Positions 38,859 to 47,681 are shown, counted from the first letter of the stretch. The stretch: DNA of 64,000 bases from Streptomyces sp. NBC_01478 (GCF_036227225.1 NZ_CP109444.1:6863501-6927500), one strand, 5' to 3'. The notes: a model not told the origin generated them from the letters alone. Numbers and translations are program-made.

Positions 38859-38888
38859 TTGACTAAGTTAGTGATTGAGTACTAACTT
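38859..38888 (+). promoter_or_regulatory. tetR promoter with operator 1
   Basis: TTGACT (38859-38864), 18 bases, TAACTT (38883-38888); the ATG follows 6 bases later, so the mRNA is probably leaderless. The perfect dyad AAGTTAGT-N8-ACTAACTT (38865-38888) fills the spacer and -10. Confidence 0.75.
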
Positions 38889-38894
38889 TCTCGC

Positions 38895-39467
38895 ATGGTC
38901 AGGATGAGCGCAGAAGAGAGGCGCGAGAGCGTCGTCCGCGCGGCGATCGCCGAGTTCGCGCAGCGGGGGTACTACGGCACCTCCACGGAGGCGATCGCCA
39001 AGCGCGTCGGTGTCTCGCAGCCGTATCTCTTCCGGCTCTTCCCGGGCAAGAAGGCGATGTTCGCGGCGGCCGCGCTCAGGTGTGTCGATGACGTGTGCCG
39101 GGTCATGGAGGAGTCGTCCAAGGGGCTGGAGGGCGAAGAGGCCCTGCATGCCATGGCCAATGGCTATGTGCGGCTCATCACGGAGCACCCCGAGAAGCTC
39201 CAGATGCAGATGCAGACGTACATCACGGTGGCCGCCGCCGAGGCGGAGGGCGACCACGAGTTCGGCGAGGCCGTACGGAAGGGCTGGCTGAAGCTCTGGG
39301 ACGTCGTGCATCTGCCCCTGGGGGCGGATGTGGACCAGACCACGACCTTCCTGGCGTACGGAATGCTGATCAACACCCTTGCGGCCATGGGTTTTCCGCC
39401 GGAGCACCGGGTCTGGGAGGGGTTGTACCCGGAGGCCCGTGTCACCGGTCGGCTGGAGAAGTCGTAG
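38895..39467 (+). CDS. TetR-family repressor
   Basis: 190 residues from ATG 38895 (leaderless, no ribosome-binding site). The helix-turn-helix reads AIAEFAQRGYYGTSTEAIAK, then VGVSQPYLFRLFPGKKAMF. The ligand domain is divergent, as usual. It is followed by an MFS pump on the same strand. The same dyad occurs in front of both genes, so it should repress itself and the pump and be released by an exported compound. Confidence 0.92.
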   Translation: MVRMSAEERRESVVRAAIAEFAQRGYYGTSTEAIAKRVGVSQPYLFRLFPGKKAMFAAAALRCVDDVCRVMEESSKGLEGEEALHAMANGYVRLITEHPEKLQMQMQTYITVAAAEAEGDHEFGEAVRKGWLKLWDVVHLPLGADVDQTTTFLAYGMLINTLAAMGFPPEHRVWEGLYPEARVTGRLEKS

Positions 39468-39509
39468 CGGCAGGGGAGAGGCGGATTCTGCGCCTTTTCA
39501 TGAGCGTCA

Positions 39510-39533
39510 AAGTTAGTCATCAATAACTAATCA
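39510..39533 (+). promoter_or_regulatory. operator 2 before the MFS gene
   Basis: AAGTTAGT-N8-ACTAATCA repeats the operator 1 pattern with the same 8-base spacing and 13 of 16 arm positions identical. It ends 27 bases before the pump start. Confidence 0.65.
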
Positions 39534-39560
39534 TCGGTACGAGCACCCTCTGGGGGAGCG

Positions 39561-41036
39561 ATGTCAAAGCCAACGGAACGCCGCGGGGGAATGGTCTGGG
39601 CCCTCGTCATCACCAGCGTCGCCGGATTCATGGCGGCCCTGGACAACCTCGTCGTCACCACCGCCCTGCCGTCCATCCGCAAGGACCTCGGAGGCGCGCT
39701 GGGCGACCTGGAATGGACCGTGAGCGCCTACACGCTCACCTTCGCCGTCCTGCTGATGTTCGGCGCTGCGCTCGGCGACCGGTTCGGCCGCAGGCGGCTC
39801 TTCCTGGTCGGCATCACCGTCTTCACCGTCGCCTCGGCCGCCGCGGCCATGGCGCCCGGAATCGACTCCCTCATCGCGGCCCGCGCGGTCCAGGGCGTCG
39901 GCGCGGCGATCATGATGCCGCTGACACTGACCCTGCTGACGGCGGCCGTACCCGCCGCCAAGCGCGGGATGGCGTACGGCATATGGGGCGCGGTGAACGG
40001 ACTCGCCGTCGCCTCCGGACCGCTCATCGGCGGCAGCCTCACCGAGCACATCTCCTGGCACTGGATCTTCTGGCTGAACGTCCCGCTGGGCCTGGCCCTG
40101 CTCCCGCTCGCCCGCCTGCGCCTGTCCGAGTCCCACGGCACCGGTGCCCCGCTCGACTTCCCCGGCACCCTGCTCGCCAGCGGCGGCCTCTTCGGCATCG
40201 TCTACGGCCTGGTCCGCGGGCCCGCCGACGGCTGGACCAGCTCGCTCGTCCTCACCGGGCTGTTCGCGGGGAGCGCGCTGTTCGCCGGGTTCGTCATCTA
40301 CAGCGTCAACGCCAAGAACCCCATGCTCCCGATGCGGCTGTTCCGCTCCCGCGCCTTCTCCGGGATCAACGCCGCGAGCCTGCTGATGTTCCTCGGGATG
40401 TTCGGGTCGATCTTCCTGCTCAGCCAGTACATGCAGGGCGTCCTCGGCTACTCGCCCACCGAGGCGGGCCTGCGGATGCTCCCCTGGACCGGCATGCCGA
40501 TGCTCGTCGCCCCCATCGCCGGCATCCTCTCCGACCGCATCGGCGGCCGCCCGGTCGTCGCCGCGGGCCTCTTCCTCCAGGCGGCAGGCCTCGGCTACAT
40601 GTCCTACGTCGTCACCACCGACGTCTCCTACGGCGCCCAACTGCCCGGCCTGATCCTCAGCGGCATCGGCATGGCCCTGTTCTTCGCGCCGGCCTCCAAC
40701 CTGGTCATGTCCAGCGTCCTCCCCCAGGAGCAGGGCATCGCCTCCGGCGCCAACAACGCGCTCCGCGAGGTGGGCGGCGCGCTCGGCATCGCCGTCATGG
40801 CGTCGATCTTCTCGGCCCAGGGCGGCTACCAGACCGCACAGACCTTCGTCGACGGCCTGAAGCCCGCGCTGGTCACCGGCGCGGCGGTGGTCGCCCTCGC
40901 AGGGGTCGCGACGCTGCTGATCCCGACCCGGCGGCGGGCGGCGGAGCTCGCGGCGGAGTCCGCCGAGTCGGCGGAGCGTGCGGAGCCGGCCGGGGCCGCC
41001 GCGTCCGACCCGGTACTGGAGAACGCCGGTCGCTGA
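39561..41036 (+). CDS. MFS multidrug efflux pump, DHA2 (14-TM) family
   Basis: 491 residues from ATG 39561, with GGGGGAG just upstream. Motif A is GDRFGRRRLFLVG; motif C-like segments include AAIMMPLTLTLLT and VASGPLIGGSLTEH. Fourteen hydrophobic segments are predicted. FMAALDNLVVTTALPSIRKDL is the EmrB/QacA signature. The Ala/Glu-rich tail is short. It is controlled by the upstream TetR, probably as a drug or metabolite exporter. Confidence 0.93.
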   Translation: MSKPTERRGGMVWALVITSVAGFMAALDNLVVTTALPSIRKDLGGALGDLEWTVSAYTLTFAVLLMFGAALGDRFGRRRLFLVGITVFTVASAAAAMAPGIDSLIAARAVQGVGAAIMMPLTLTLLTAAVPAAKRGMAYGIWGAVNGLAVASGPLIGGSLTEHISWHWIFWLNVPLGLALLPLARLRLSESHGTGAPLDFPGTLLASGGLFGIVYGLVRGPADGWTSSLVLTGLFAGSALFAGFVIYSVNAKNPMLPMRLFRSRAFSGINAASLLMFLGMFGSIFLLSQYMQGVLGYSPTEAGLRMLPWTGMPMLVAPIAGILSDRIGGRPVVAAGLFLQAAGLGYMSYVVTTDVSYGAQLPGLILSGIGMALFFAPASNLVMSSVLPQEQGIASGANNALREVGGALGIAVMASIFSAQGGYQTAQTFVDGLKPALVTGAAVVALAGVATLLIPTRRRAAELAAESAESAERAEPAGAAASDPVLENAGR

Positions 41037-41382
41037 CCGGGCGGCGACCGGAACACCTTGCACGCACGCGTGGGCCCCGCTGTTGTCGGCGGGGCTCCAC
41101 GCGTGCGTGCGCCCGGCTCTGACGGTGAGGCTCCACGCGTGCGTGCGTGCGTGCATGCACGCGTCCGGCTTCGGCGGCGAGTTCCACGGATGTGGGGGAC
41201 CGGCTTTACTGCGGACGGTAGGGCGATGGCCGCCAGGGCCCCGCATGCGAGTGAGCGGCCTCCGACGGATGCGGCGCACCGGGCCGGGCGCAGGCCTCGC
41301 TGCCGGGAGCGGCGAGGGCGCCGAACGGCCGGCCACCCCCGCCACCCCGGACTTGTCAGTCCCGTCTCGTACGCTTGGCCCC
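41037..41382. repeat. GCGT-rich inverted and direct repeats between MFS pump and murB
   Basis: GCACGCACGCGTGG (41060-41073) pairs with CCACGCGTGCGTGC (41097-41110), and inside it GCCCCGC pairs with GCGGGGC, making a 21-bp stem with one bulge. The right arm is repeated directly at 41133-41146 and merges into a GCGT microsatellite to 41152. The two right arms could compete for the left one. The remainder to 41352 is featureless. Confidence 0.7.
41353..41375 (+). promoter_or_regulatory. RecA-NDp/PafBC-like promoter of murB, leaderless
   Basis: TTGTCAGTCC (41353-41362), seven bases, TACGCT (41370-41375), with GTG 41383 at the predicted start point. The element keeps TTGTCAGT but has CC in place of GG. 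Confidence 0.5.
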
Positions 41383-42447
41383 GTGCAGGAACTCCACGAC
41401 GCTCCCCTCGCCCCCCTCACCACCTTCCGGCTGGGCGGTCCCGCGGCCCGGTTGATCACCGCCGGCACCGACGCCGAGGTGATCGACGCCGTGCGCGAGG
41501 CCGATGACGCCGGGACGCCGTTGCTGGTCATCGGGGGCGGGTCGAACCTCGTCATCGGGGACAAGGGGTTCGAGGGCACGGCCCTGCGCATCGCCACCCG
41601 CGGGTTTGAACTCGAAGGCACGCGGCTGGAGTTGGCGGCCGGTGAGGTGTGGGCCGACGCCGTCGCCCGCACCGTGGAGGCCGGTCTCGCCGGTGTGGAG
41701 TGCCTCGCCGGGATTCCCGGGTCGGCCGGTGCGACCCCGATCCAGAACGTCGGGGCGTACGGCCAGGAGGTCTCCGCCACCATCACCGAGGTCGTCGCCT
41801 ACGACCGCACCACCCGCGAGACGGTCACGCTCACCAACGAGGAGTGCGCCTTCTCCTACCGGCACAGCCGGTTCAAGGCCGAGCCCGAGCGGTATGTCGT
41901 GCTGCGCGTTCGCTTTGAACTGGAGGACGCAGATGGGCTGTCCGCGCCCGTGAAGTACGCCGAGACGGCCCGCGTCCTCGGCGTCGAACCCGGTGATCGG
42001 GTGCCGTTGGCGCAGGCCCGGGAGACCGTGCTCGCGTTGCGTGCCGGGAAGGGCATGGTGCTTGATCCCGAGGATCATGACACCTGGTCGGCCGGTTCCT
42101 TCTTCACCAATCCGATCCTCACCGACGCGCAGTTCACCGCGTTCCACGCGCGCGTGGAGGAGCGTCTCGGGGAGGGTGTGGAGCCGCCCGCGTACCCGGC
42201 GGGGGAGGGGCACACCAAGACCTCCGCCGCTTGGCTGATCGACAAGGCCGGCTTCACCAAGGGGTACGGCAGCGGGCCCGCCCGGATCTCCACCAAGCAC
42301 ACCCTCGCCCTCACCAACCGGGGCGAGGCGACCACGGCCGACCTGCTCGCCCTCGCGCGTGAGGTCGTCGCCGGGGTTCACGACGCCTTCGGGGTCACGC
42401 TCGTCAACGAACCGGTGACCGTCGGCGTCAGCCTCGACAGCCAGTAA
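41383..42447 (+). CDS. murB: UDP-N-acetylmuramate dehydrogenase
   Basis: 354 residues from GTG 41383, which coincides with the predicted transcription start; a much longer frame is spurious. It is a type I MurB: FAD/substrate motifs TTFRLGGPAAR, VIGGGSNLVIGD, GIPGSAGATPIQNVGAYGQE, the loop YRHSRFKAE, SAGSFFTNPIL with the catalytic Ser and AWLIDKAGFTKGYG. It reduces UDP-GlcNAc-enolpyruvate with NADPH to make UDP-MurNAc for peptidoglycan. It is monocistronic. Confidence 0.96.
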   Translation: MQELHDAPLAPLTTFRLGGPAARLITAGTDAEVIDAVREADDAGTPLLVIGGGSNLVIGDKGFEGTALRIATRGFELEGTRLELAAGEVWADAVARTVEAGLAGVECLAGIPGSAGATPIQNVGAYGQEVSATITEVVAYDRTTRETVTLTNEECAFSYRHSRFKAEPERYVVLRVRFELEDADGLSAPVKYAETARVLGVEPGDRVPLAQARETVLALRAGKGMVLDPEDHDTWSAGSFFTNPILTDAQFTAFHARVEERLGEGVEPPAYPAGEGHTKTSAAWLIDKAGFTKGYGSGPARISTKHTLALTNRGEATTADLLALAREVVAGVHDAFGVTLVNEPVTVGVSLDSQ

Positions 42448-42468
42448 GTCCGCCGCCCTCCGGCGACC

Positions 42469-43101
42469 TCAATAGGCCAGCCCTACCCCCTGCTTCACTG
42501 TCCGCGGTTCGTCCGTCATCGCCAGCATCGCGTGGGCGACATCGGCGCGGCCGATGAAGCGGCCCTTGTCCGGGAAGCCGCCCACGACCGTGCGGTACGT
42601 GCCGGTCAGCGGCTTGTTCTGCAGGCGTGGCGGGCGGACGCTCGTCCAGTCCGTGGCGCTGGCGGCGAGGGCCGCCTCCATCTCCCGCAGGTCGTCGTAG
42701 ACGTCCTTCAGAAGGGCCGAGATCAGCCCGCGCGCGGTGCGGTCGAGGAACCCGGCGCCCTCCGGGGCCGGGCCGATCGGACCGGCGCTCACCACCAGCA
42801 CCCGGCGCACCCCCTCCGCCTCCATGGCCGCCAGGACCGTACGCGTGAGCCGGGTCGCGACCCCCGCGTCCTTGCGGCTGCGGGCACCGAGCCCGGACAG
42901 GACCGCGTCCCGGCCCGCGACCGCCGGGCGTACCGCCTCCGGGTCGGTGAGGTCCGCGCGGAACACCTCAAGGCCCGCGCCCCGCACGGTCAGCCGCGCC
43001 GGGTCCCGTACGACCGCCGTGACCTCGTGGCCCGAGGCCAGCGCCTGGCGGACGATCTCCTGGCCGATGCCTCCAGTGGCACCGAAAACGGTGAGCTTCA
43101 T
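42469..43101 (-). CDS. NAD(P)-binding atypical SDR
   Basis: 210 residues from ATG 43101. FGATGGIGQEIVRQALASGH binds the dinucleotide. VLVVSAGPIG and WTSVRPPRLQNKPLTGTYR match the NAD(P)H-binding 10 group (BVR-B-like). It is divergent from a TetR regulator with two operator-like dyads between them, and thus probably its target. The substrate is unknown. Confidence 0.88.
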   Translation of the reverse strand: MKLTVFGATGGIGQEIVRQALASGHEVTAVVRDPARLTVRGAGLEVFRADLTDPEAVRPAVAGRDAVLSGLGARSRKDAGVATRLTRTVLAAMEAEGVRRVLVVSAGPIGPAPEGAGFLDRTARGLISALLKDVYDDLREMEAALAASATDWTSVRPPRLQNKPLTGTYRTVVGGFPDKGRFIGRADVAHAMLAMTDEPRTVKQGVGLAY

Positions 43102-43125
43102 GGCGTACTCCTTCCGCTCAACGAG

Positions 43126-43182
43126 GTGGGTAAGTGTTCACTCACCCCTGCCTCTCTCTAGAGTGGGTAAGTAATCACCCAC
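43126..43182. promoter_or_regulatory. twin operators in divergent SDR/tetR gap
   Basis: Two 20-bp sites agree at 17 of 20 positions: GTGGGT-AAGTGTTC-ACTCAC at 43126-43145 and GTGGGT-AAGTAATC-ACCCAC at 43163-43182. Their starts are 37 bases apart. The arms of the second are perfectly complementary. Confidence 0.7.
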
Positions 43183-43206
43183 CCGTCAAGCCCGAACGGA
43201 CCGGCC

Positions 43207-43863
43207 ATGGAATCCTTGGGCCCCATGCAGCAGAAACAGGCCCCGGAACCCGTCGCGCAGCAACCCGCCCGGGTCCGCATCCTCGACGCCGCCCACGAGT
43301 TGATGCTCACCGTCGGCCTGGCCAAGACGACCACCAAGGAGATCGCGAAGGCCGCCGGCTGCTCCGAAGCGGCGCTCTACAAGTACTTCGCCAGCAAGGA
43401 AGAGCTGTTCATCCGCGTCCTCACGGAACGGCTGCCCCGGCTGACCCCGCTGCTGCGCAGCCTCGCCGCCGAGCCCGGACAGCACTCCCTGGAGGACAAC
43501 CTCACCGAGATCGCCCGCCAGGCGGCCCTCTTCTACGAGCAGAGCTTCCCGATCGCGGCCTCCCTGTACGCCGAGACCCAGCTCAAGCGGCGCCACGACG
43601 AGGCGCTGCGGCAGCTCGGCTCGGGCCCCCACAAGCCGATCGAGGCCCTGGACGCCTATCTGCGCGCCGAACAGGCCGTCGGCCGCGTCCGCCCCGACGC
43701 GGACACCTTCGCGGCCGCGTCCCTCCTCCTGGGCGCCTGCGCACAGCGCGCGTTCGCCTACGAGGCCGCGGGGACCGGCGTACGACCGCCCGTGGACGAG
43801 TTCGCGCCACGCCTGGCCCGGACGCTGCTGGGCGGAATCTCCGTTGCCGAGGCCCCCTCCTGA
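43207..43863 (+). CDS. TetR-family regulator
   Basis: 218 residues from ATG 43207 (an ATG at 43225 is possible). The helix-turn-helix reads RILDAAHELMLTVGLAKTTT, then KEIAKAAGCSEAALYKYFASKEELF. The C-terminal domain resembles the TetR_C of ligand-binding regulators. It likely represses the divergent reductase and itself through the twin dyads. No pump is adjacent. Confidence 0.92.
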   Translation: MESLGPMQQKQAPEPVAQQPARVRILDAAHELMLTVGLAKTTTKEIAKAAGCSEAALYKYFASKEELFIRVLTERLPRLTPLLRSLAAEPGQHSLEDNLTEIARQAALFYEQSFPIAASLYAETQLKRRHDEALRQLGSGPHKPIEALDAYLRAEQAVGRVRPDADTFAAASLLLGACAQRAFAYEAAGTGVRPPVDEFAPRLARTLLGGISVAEAPS

Positions 43864-43893
43864 CCGCGACGATTGCCCCATGAGGCACCCCAC

Positions 43894-44559
43894 ATGGAGC
43901 TGAGACTCCGCGAGTTCAGACCCCGGATCGGTCCGCACGAACACCGTGTCGTCCAGCCCGGGCGACCCCTGCGTCACACCTCACTGCGCGACCCGGCGCC
44001 GTACGGGACGCTCCTGGGGGATCACGACGGGCTGAACCGGCTGGCGGGGCTGTTCTCGTTCGCGGCCCACTCGCGGCACACCATCGTGCACGTCCCGCTG
44101 CGCGAGAGCGTGCCGCCCGACGAGGGGTGCGGGGAACTGGTGGATCTGGTGCTGGCCCACTCGGAAGCGGGGCTGCGGCCCTCCAAGTGGCCCGAACTGC
44201 GCCGGGCGCTCGGGCGCGGCAACCCGCTCACCGTGCGCACGGACGAGGCCCGTACCGAGCGGCACGCGCGCGCGTGGGCCGAGCGGCCGTACGCCCGTGG
44301 GCAGTTGCGGCACACGACGCACGCGCGTACGTACTTCCTCATCGGCGACCGTGACGTCCTCGCCACCGCCGCCACCCACTTCGCCTACGCGGCCGGCTGG
44401 GGGCCGCGGGAGAAACGGGTCGTCAAAGGGCACTCGGCGTTCGTGACCTCCTTGAGCAGCGAACTGGTTCCCTACCCGAACGGCTCGCGCTGCCCCGAGG
44501 TCGCCATCTGTTTCAAGCCGTATCCGCCCTACGCGCACTTCAGGCGACCGGGGCGCTGA
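43894..44559 (+). CDS. conserved hypothetical protein
   Basis: 221 residues from ATG 43894, with GAGGC 7 bases upstream. It is rich in Arg and His (about a fifth of residues), with no membrane segment and no known catalytic motif. Its codon use matches neighbours, and the frame is intact to a stop that overlaps the convergent adenosine deaminase by 20 bases. I do not recognise the family. Visible landmarks are HTIVHVPLRESVPPDEG and HARTYFLIGDRDVLA. Confidence 0.7.
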   Translation: MELRLREFRPRIGPHEHRVVQPGRPLRHTSLRDPAPYGTLLGDHDGLNRLAGLFSFAAHSRHTIVHVPLRESVPPDEGCGELVDLVLAHSEAGLRPSKWPELRRALGRGNPLTVRTDEARTERHARAWAERPYARGQLRHTTHARTYFLIGDRDVLATAATHFAYAAGWGPREKRVVKGHSAFVTSLSSELVPYPNGSRCPEVAICFKPYPPYAHFRRPGR

Positions 44560-45580
44560 GCCAGTCGTCGATGCCCGACAGGAGCTTCGTCTTCATGTCC
44601 TCCGGGGCCGCCGATCCCCGTACCGACTGCCGGGCCAGTTCGGCCAGTTCGCGGTCCGAGAAGGCGTGGTACCGGCGGGCGATCTCGTACTGGGCCGCCA
44701 GCCGGGAGCCGAACAGGAGCGGGTCGTCGGCGCCGAGCGCCAGCGGGACGCCCGCTTCGAAGAGGGTCCGTAGCGGCACGTCCTCGTGCTTCTCGTAGAC
44801 GCCCAGCGCCACGTTCGACGCGGGGCACACCTCGCAGGTGATGCCCCGGTCGGCGAGTCGTTTCAGCAGCCTCGGGTCCTCCGCCGCGCGCACGCCGTGG
44901 CCGATCCGGGTCGCGTACAGGTCGTCCAGGCAGTCCCGTACCGAGGCCGGGCCCGCCAGCTCACCGCCGTGCGGGGCGGACAGCAGGCCGCCCTCCTGGG
45001 CGATCGCGAAGGCCCGGTCGAAGTCCCGTGCCATACCCCGGCGTTCGTCGTTCGAGAGGCCGAAACCGACCACTCCGTGGTCCGCGTACCGCACGGCCAG
45101 CCGGGCCAGTGTGCGGGCGTCCAGCGGGTGCTTCATCCGGTTCGCGGCCACCAGCACCCGCATCCCCAGCCCGGTCTCGCGGGAGGTCGTCTCCACCGCG
45201 TCCAGGATGACCTCCAGCGCCGGGATCAGCCCACCCAGGCGCGGCGCGTACGACGTCGGGTCCACCTGGATCTCCAGCCAGCCCGAGCCGTCCCTGACGT
45301 CCTCCTCGGCGGCCTCGCGGACCAGCCGCTGGATGTCCTCGGGTTCCCGCAGGCACGACCGCGCCGCGTCGTACAGCCGCTGGAAACGGAACCAGCCCCG
45401 CTCGTCCGTCGCCCGCAGCTTCGGCGGCTCCCCGCTGGTCAGCGCCTCGGTCAGGGCGTCCGGCAGTCGTACGCCGTACTTGTCGGCGAGCTCCAGCACG
45501 GTGGTCGGCCGCATCGACCCGGTGAAGTGCAGGTGCAGATGGGCTTTCGGCAGTTCAGAGACATCACGTACACGCTCCAT
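44540..45580 (-). CDS. add: adenosine deaminase
   Basis: 346 residues from ATG 45580 (MERVRDVSELPKAHLH); a longer frame to 45775 lacks family similarity. Metal ligands are His16 and His18, HGGEL holds the catalytic Glu (family HAGE), RIGHG follows, then CPASNVALGVY and the ADDPLLF metal Asp. All catalytic positions are retained. It converts adenosine or deoxyadenosine to inosine for purine salvage. The upstream gap holds the aspC terminator, so it has its own promoter. Confidence 0.92.
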   Translation of the reverse strand: MERVRDVSELPKAHLHLHFTGSMRPTTVLELADKYGVRLPDALTEALTSGEPPKLRATDERGWFRFQRLYDAARSCLREPEDIQRLVREAAEEDVRDGSGWLEIQVDPTSYAPRLGGLIPALEVILDAVETTSRETGLGMRVLVAANRMKHPLDARTLARLAVRYADHGVVGFGLSNDERRGMARDFDRAFAIAQEGGLLSAPHGGELAGPASVRDCLDDLYATRIGHGVRAAEDPRLLKRLADRGITCEVCPASNVALGVYEKHEDVPLRTLFEAGVPLALGADDPLLFGSRLAAQYEIARRYHAFSDRELAELARQSVRGSAAPEDMKTKLLSGIDDWLSAPVA

Positions 45581-45653
45581 CCGGGAATCCTGCCGTACGT
45601 TCCTGTCGTCCCGGTACCGCTTTCCCCGATCGTGGTCTTGCTCGCACAAAGCA

Positions 45654-45685
45654 GCGGGCCGCCTCCCCGGAGGGAAACGGCCCGC
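45654..45685 (-). terminator. terminator after aspC
   Basis: GCGGGCCG (45654-45661) pairs with CGGCCCGC (45678-45685), with an inner CCTCC/GGAGG stem. It lies between the end of aspC and the start of add, both on the minus strand. Confidence 0.7.
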
Positions 45686-45710
45686 ACACACGCGTGGAGC
45701 ATGAAAAACG

Positions 45711-46937
45711 TCAGTCCTGGGCCTCCGCCAGCAGCTTCTGGATGCGGCTGACGCCCTCGACGAGGTCTTCGTCACCCAGGGCGTACGACAGCCGCAGATA
45801 ACCGGGGGTCCCGAAGGCCTCGCCCGGGACGACCGCGACCTCGGCCTCCTCCAGGATCAGCGCCGCCAGCTCGACCGAGTCCTGCGGGCGCTTGCCGCGG
45901 ATCTCCTTGCCGAGCAGCGCCTTGACCGACGGGTAGACGTAGAACGCGCCCTCCGGCTCCGGGCACAGCACGCCGTCGATCTCGTTCAGCATGTGCACGA
46001 TCGTCTTGCGGCGACGGTCGAAGGCCTCGCCCATCTTCGCCACGGCGTCCAGATTGCCGGAGACGGCGGCCAGTGCGGCGACCTGGGCGACGTTCGAGAC
46101 GTTCGAGGTGGCGTGCGACTGGAGGTTCGTCGCGGCCTTGACGACGTCCTTCGGGCCGATGATCCACCCCACCCGCCAGCCGGTCATGGCGTACGTCTTG
46201 GCGACGCCGTTGACCACGATGCACTTGTCGCGCAGTTCGGGGAGGATCGCGGGCAGCGAGGTGAACTTCGCGTCTCCGTAGACCAGGTGCTCGTAGATCT
46301 CGTCCGTCATGACCCACAGGCCGTGCTCGACGGCCCAGCGGCCGATCGCCTCGGCCTCGGCCTCGCTGTAGACGGCGCCGGTCGGGTTGGACGGCGAGAC
46401 GAACAGGACGACCTTGGTGTTCTCCGTGCGGGCCGCCTCCAACTGCTCGACCGAGACGCGGTAACCGGTCGTCTCGTCGGCGACGACGTCCACCGGGACA
46501 CCGCCCGCGAGACGGATCGACTCCGGGTACGTCGTCCAGTACGGCGCCGGGACGATGACCTCGTCACCCGGGTCGAGGATCGCGGCGAAGGCTTCGTAGA
46601 TGGCCTGCTTGCCGCCGTTGGTGACCAGGATCTGGGAGGCGTCCACCTCGTAGCCCGAGTCGCGCAGCGTCTTCGCGGCGATCGCGGCCTTCAGCTCCGG
46701 CAGACCGCCGGCCGGGGTGTAGCGGTGGTACTTCGGGTTCGAGCAGGCCTCGATCGCGGCCTGGACGACGTAGTCCGGAGTCGGGAAGTCCGGTTCACCC
46801 GCGCCGAAGCCGATCACCGGACGCCCGGCGGCCTTGAGGGCCTTGGCCTTGGCGTCCACGGCGAGGGTGGCGGACTCGGAGATCGCGCCGACTCGGGCGG
46901 AGACCCGGCGCTCGGTGGGAGGGGTTGAGGCGCTCAT
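45711..46937 (-). CDS. aspC: pyridoxal-phosphate aspartate aminotransferase (class I, Ib)
   Basis: 408 residues from ATG 46937. [27 protein letters not shown]-type [24 protein letters not shown] and the Schiff-base Lys in [17 protein letters not shown] are intact; [14 protein letters not shown] supplies the Asp/Tyr that bind PLP, and RLSYALGDE the substrate Arg. It transfers the amino group between aspartate and 2-oxoglutarate. It is a single gene before tRNA-Trp, divergent. Confidence 0.95.
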   Translation of the reverse strand: MSASTPPTERRVSARVGAISESATLAVDAKAKALKAAGRPVIGFGAGEPDFPTPDYVVQAAIEACSNPKYHRYTPAGGLPELKAAIAAKTLRDSGYEVDASQILVTNGGKQAIYEAFAAILDPGDEVIVPAPYWTTYPESIRLAGGVPVDVVADETTGYRVSVEQLEAARTENTKVVLFVSPSNPTGAVYSEAEAEAIGRWAVEHGLWVMTDEIYEHLVYGDAKFTSLPAILPELRDKCIVVNGVAKTYAMTGWRVGWIIGPKDVVKAATNLQSHATSNVSNVAQVAALAAVSGNLDAVAKMGEAFDRRRKTIVHMLNEIDGVLCPEPEGAFYVYPSVKALLGKEIRGKRPQDSVELAALILEEAEVAVVPGEAFGTPGYLRLSYALGDEDLVEGVSRIQKLLAEAQD

Positions 46938-47092
46938 GGACCCATCGTTTCAGACCGGAAACCCGCCCGGCACACCGGTTTCACAGACTGAACCGGATCG
47001 GGAAGACATCGGGCAGACATTGAACAACCGTCCGGTTTCCGGCCCCGGCCTGGGCGATCTTCCTCCCGCAATCCCCGTACAGGCACTTTCTG

Positions 47093-47122
47093 TTCGACGA
47101 CCGGCCCCGGAGCACGTACACT
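47093..47122 (+). promoter_or_regulatory. promoter for tRNA-Trp and secE
   Basis: TTCGAC (47093-47098), 18 bases, TACACT (47117-47122). The predicted start is about 80 bases before the tRNA. Confidence 0.5.
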
Positions 47123-47207
47123 CCTAGCTCGTTGGCCTTCAACAGCCGCGCCCTACTTGGTGCACACCGAGCACCCGGGTGGATGCGGTACGTTGGGGAT
47201 GTCACAA

Positions 47208-47280
47208 AGGGTCGTAGCTCAATTGGTAGAGCACCGGTCTCCAAAACCGGCGGTTGGGGGTTCAAGTCCCTCCGGCCCTG
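47208..47280 (+). tRNA. tRNA-Trp (CCA)
   Basis: 73 bases. Acceptor AGGGTCG pairs with CGGCCCT with one G-T; the anticodon loop CTCCAAA gives CCA; the T loop is TTCAAGT. It precedes secE by 113 bases, the usual actinobacterial order. Confidence 0.95.
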
Positions 47281-47393
47281 CTACACACTCCTTCGCCAGG
47301 ATGTGTGCGCAGCGCATGTTTACACAGCAATGCACCGCCGTGCAGCTCAGACCGGGCGCGGCACGGCCACGACCCGGGAACAGGTGAGGACGA

Positions 47394-47681
47394 ATGGCGG
47401 ACGCCGTGGGCTCCATCGACATGCCTGATGCCCAGGACGAGGTGTCGGAGTCCAAGAAGAAGGCCCGTAAGGGCGGTAAGCGCGCCAAGAAGGGCCCGCT
47501 GAAGCGGCTCGGCACCTTCTACCGCCAGATCATCGCGGAGCTCCGCAAGGTCGTCTGGCCCACGCGCAACCAGTTGACGACGTACACGACGGTTGTCATC
47601 GTCTTCGTCGTCATCATGATCGGTCTGGTGACCGTGATTGACTATGGACTCAATCACGCCGCGAAGTACGTCTTCGGCTGA
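47394..47681 (+). CDS. secE: preprotein translocase subunit SecE
   Basis: 95 residues from ATG 47394, with TGAGGA upstream. A lysine-rich cytoplasmic head (SKKKARKGGKRAKKG) leads to the SecE core FYRQIIAELRKVVWPTRNQL and one membrane helix. It clamps SecY in the translocon. A short GC hairpin (47695-47714) lies before nusG and may reduce readthrough. Confidence 0.95.
   Translation: MADAVGSIDMPDAQDEVSESKKKARKGGKRAKKGPLKRLGTFYRQIIAELRKVVWPTRNQLTTYTTVVIVFVVIMIGLVTVIDYGLNHAAKYVFG

Noticed and set aside
45581..45775. Upstream extension of add
   Set aside because: It would read through the aspC terminator hairpin, and the family start is at 45580.
46938..47207. Short frames between aspC and tRNA-Trp as genes
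   Set aside because: They lack ribosome-binding sites and coding bias, and overlap the promoter and tRNA.
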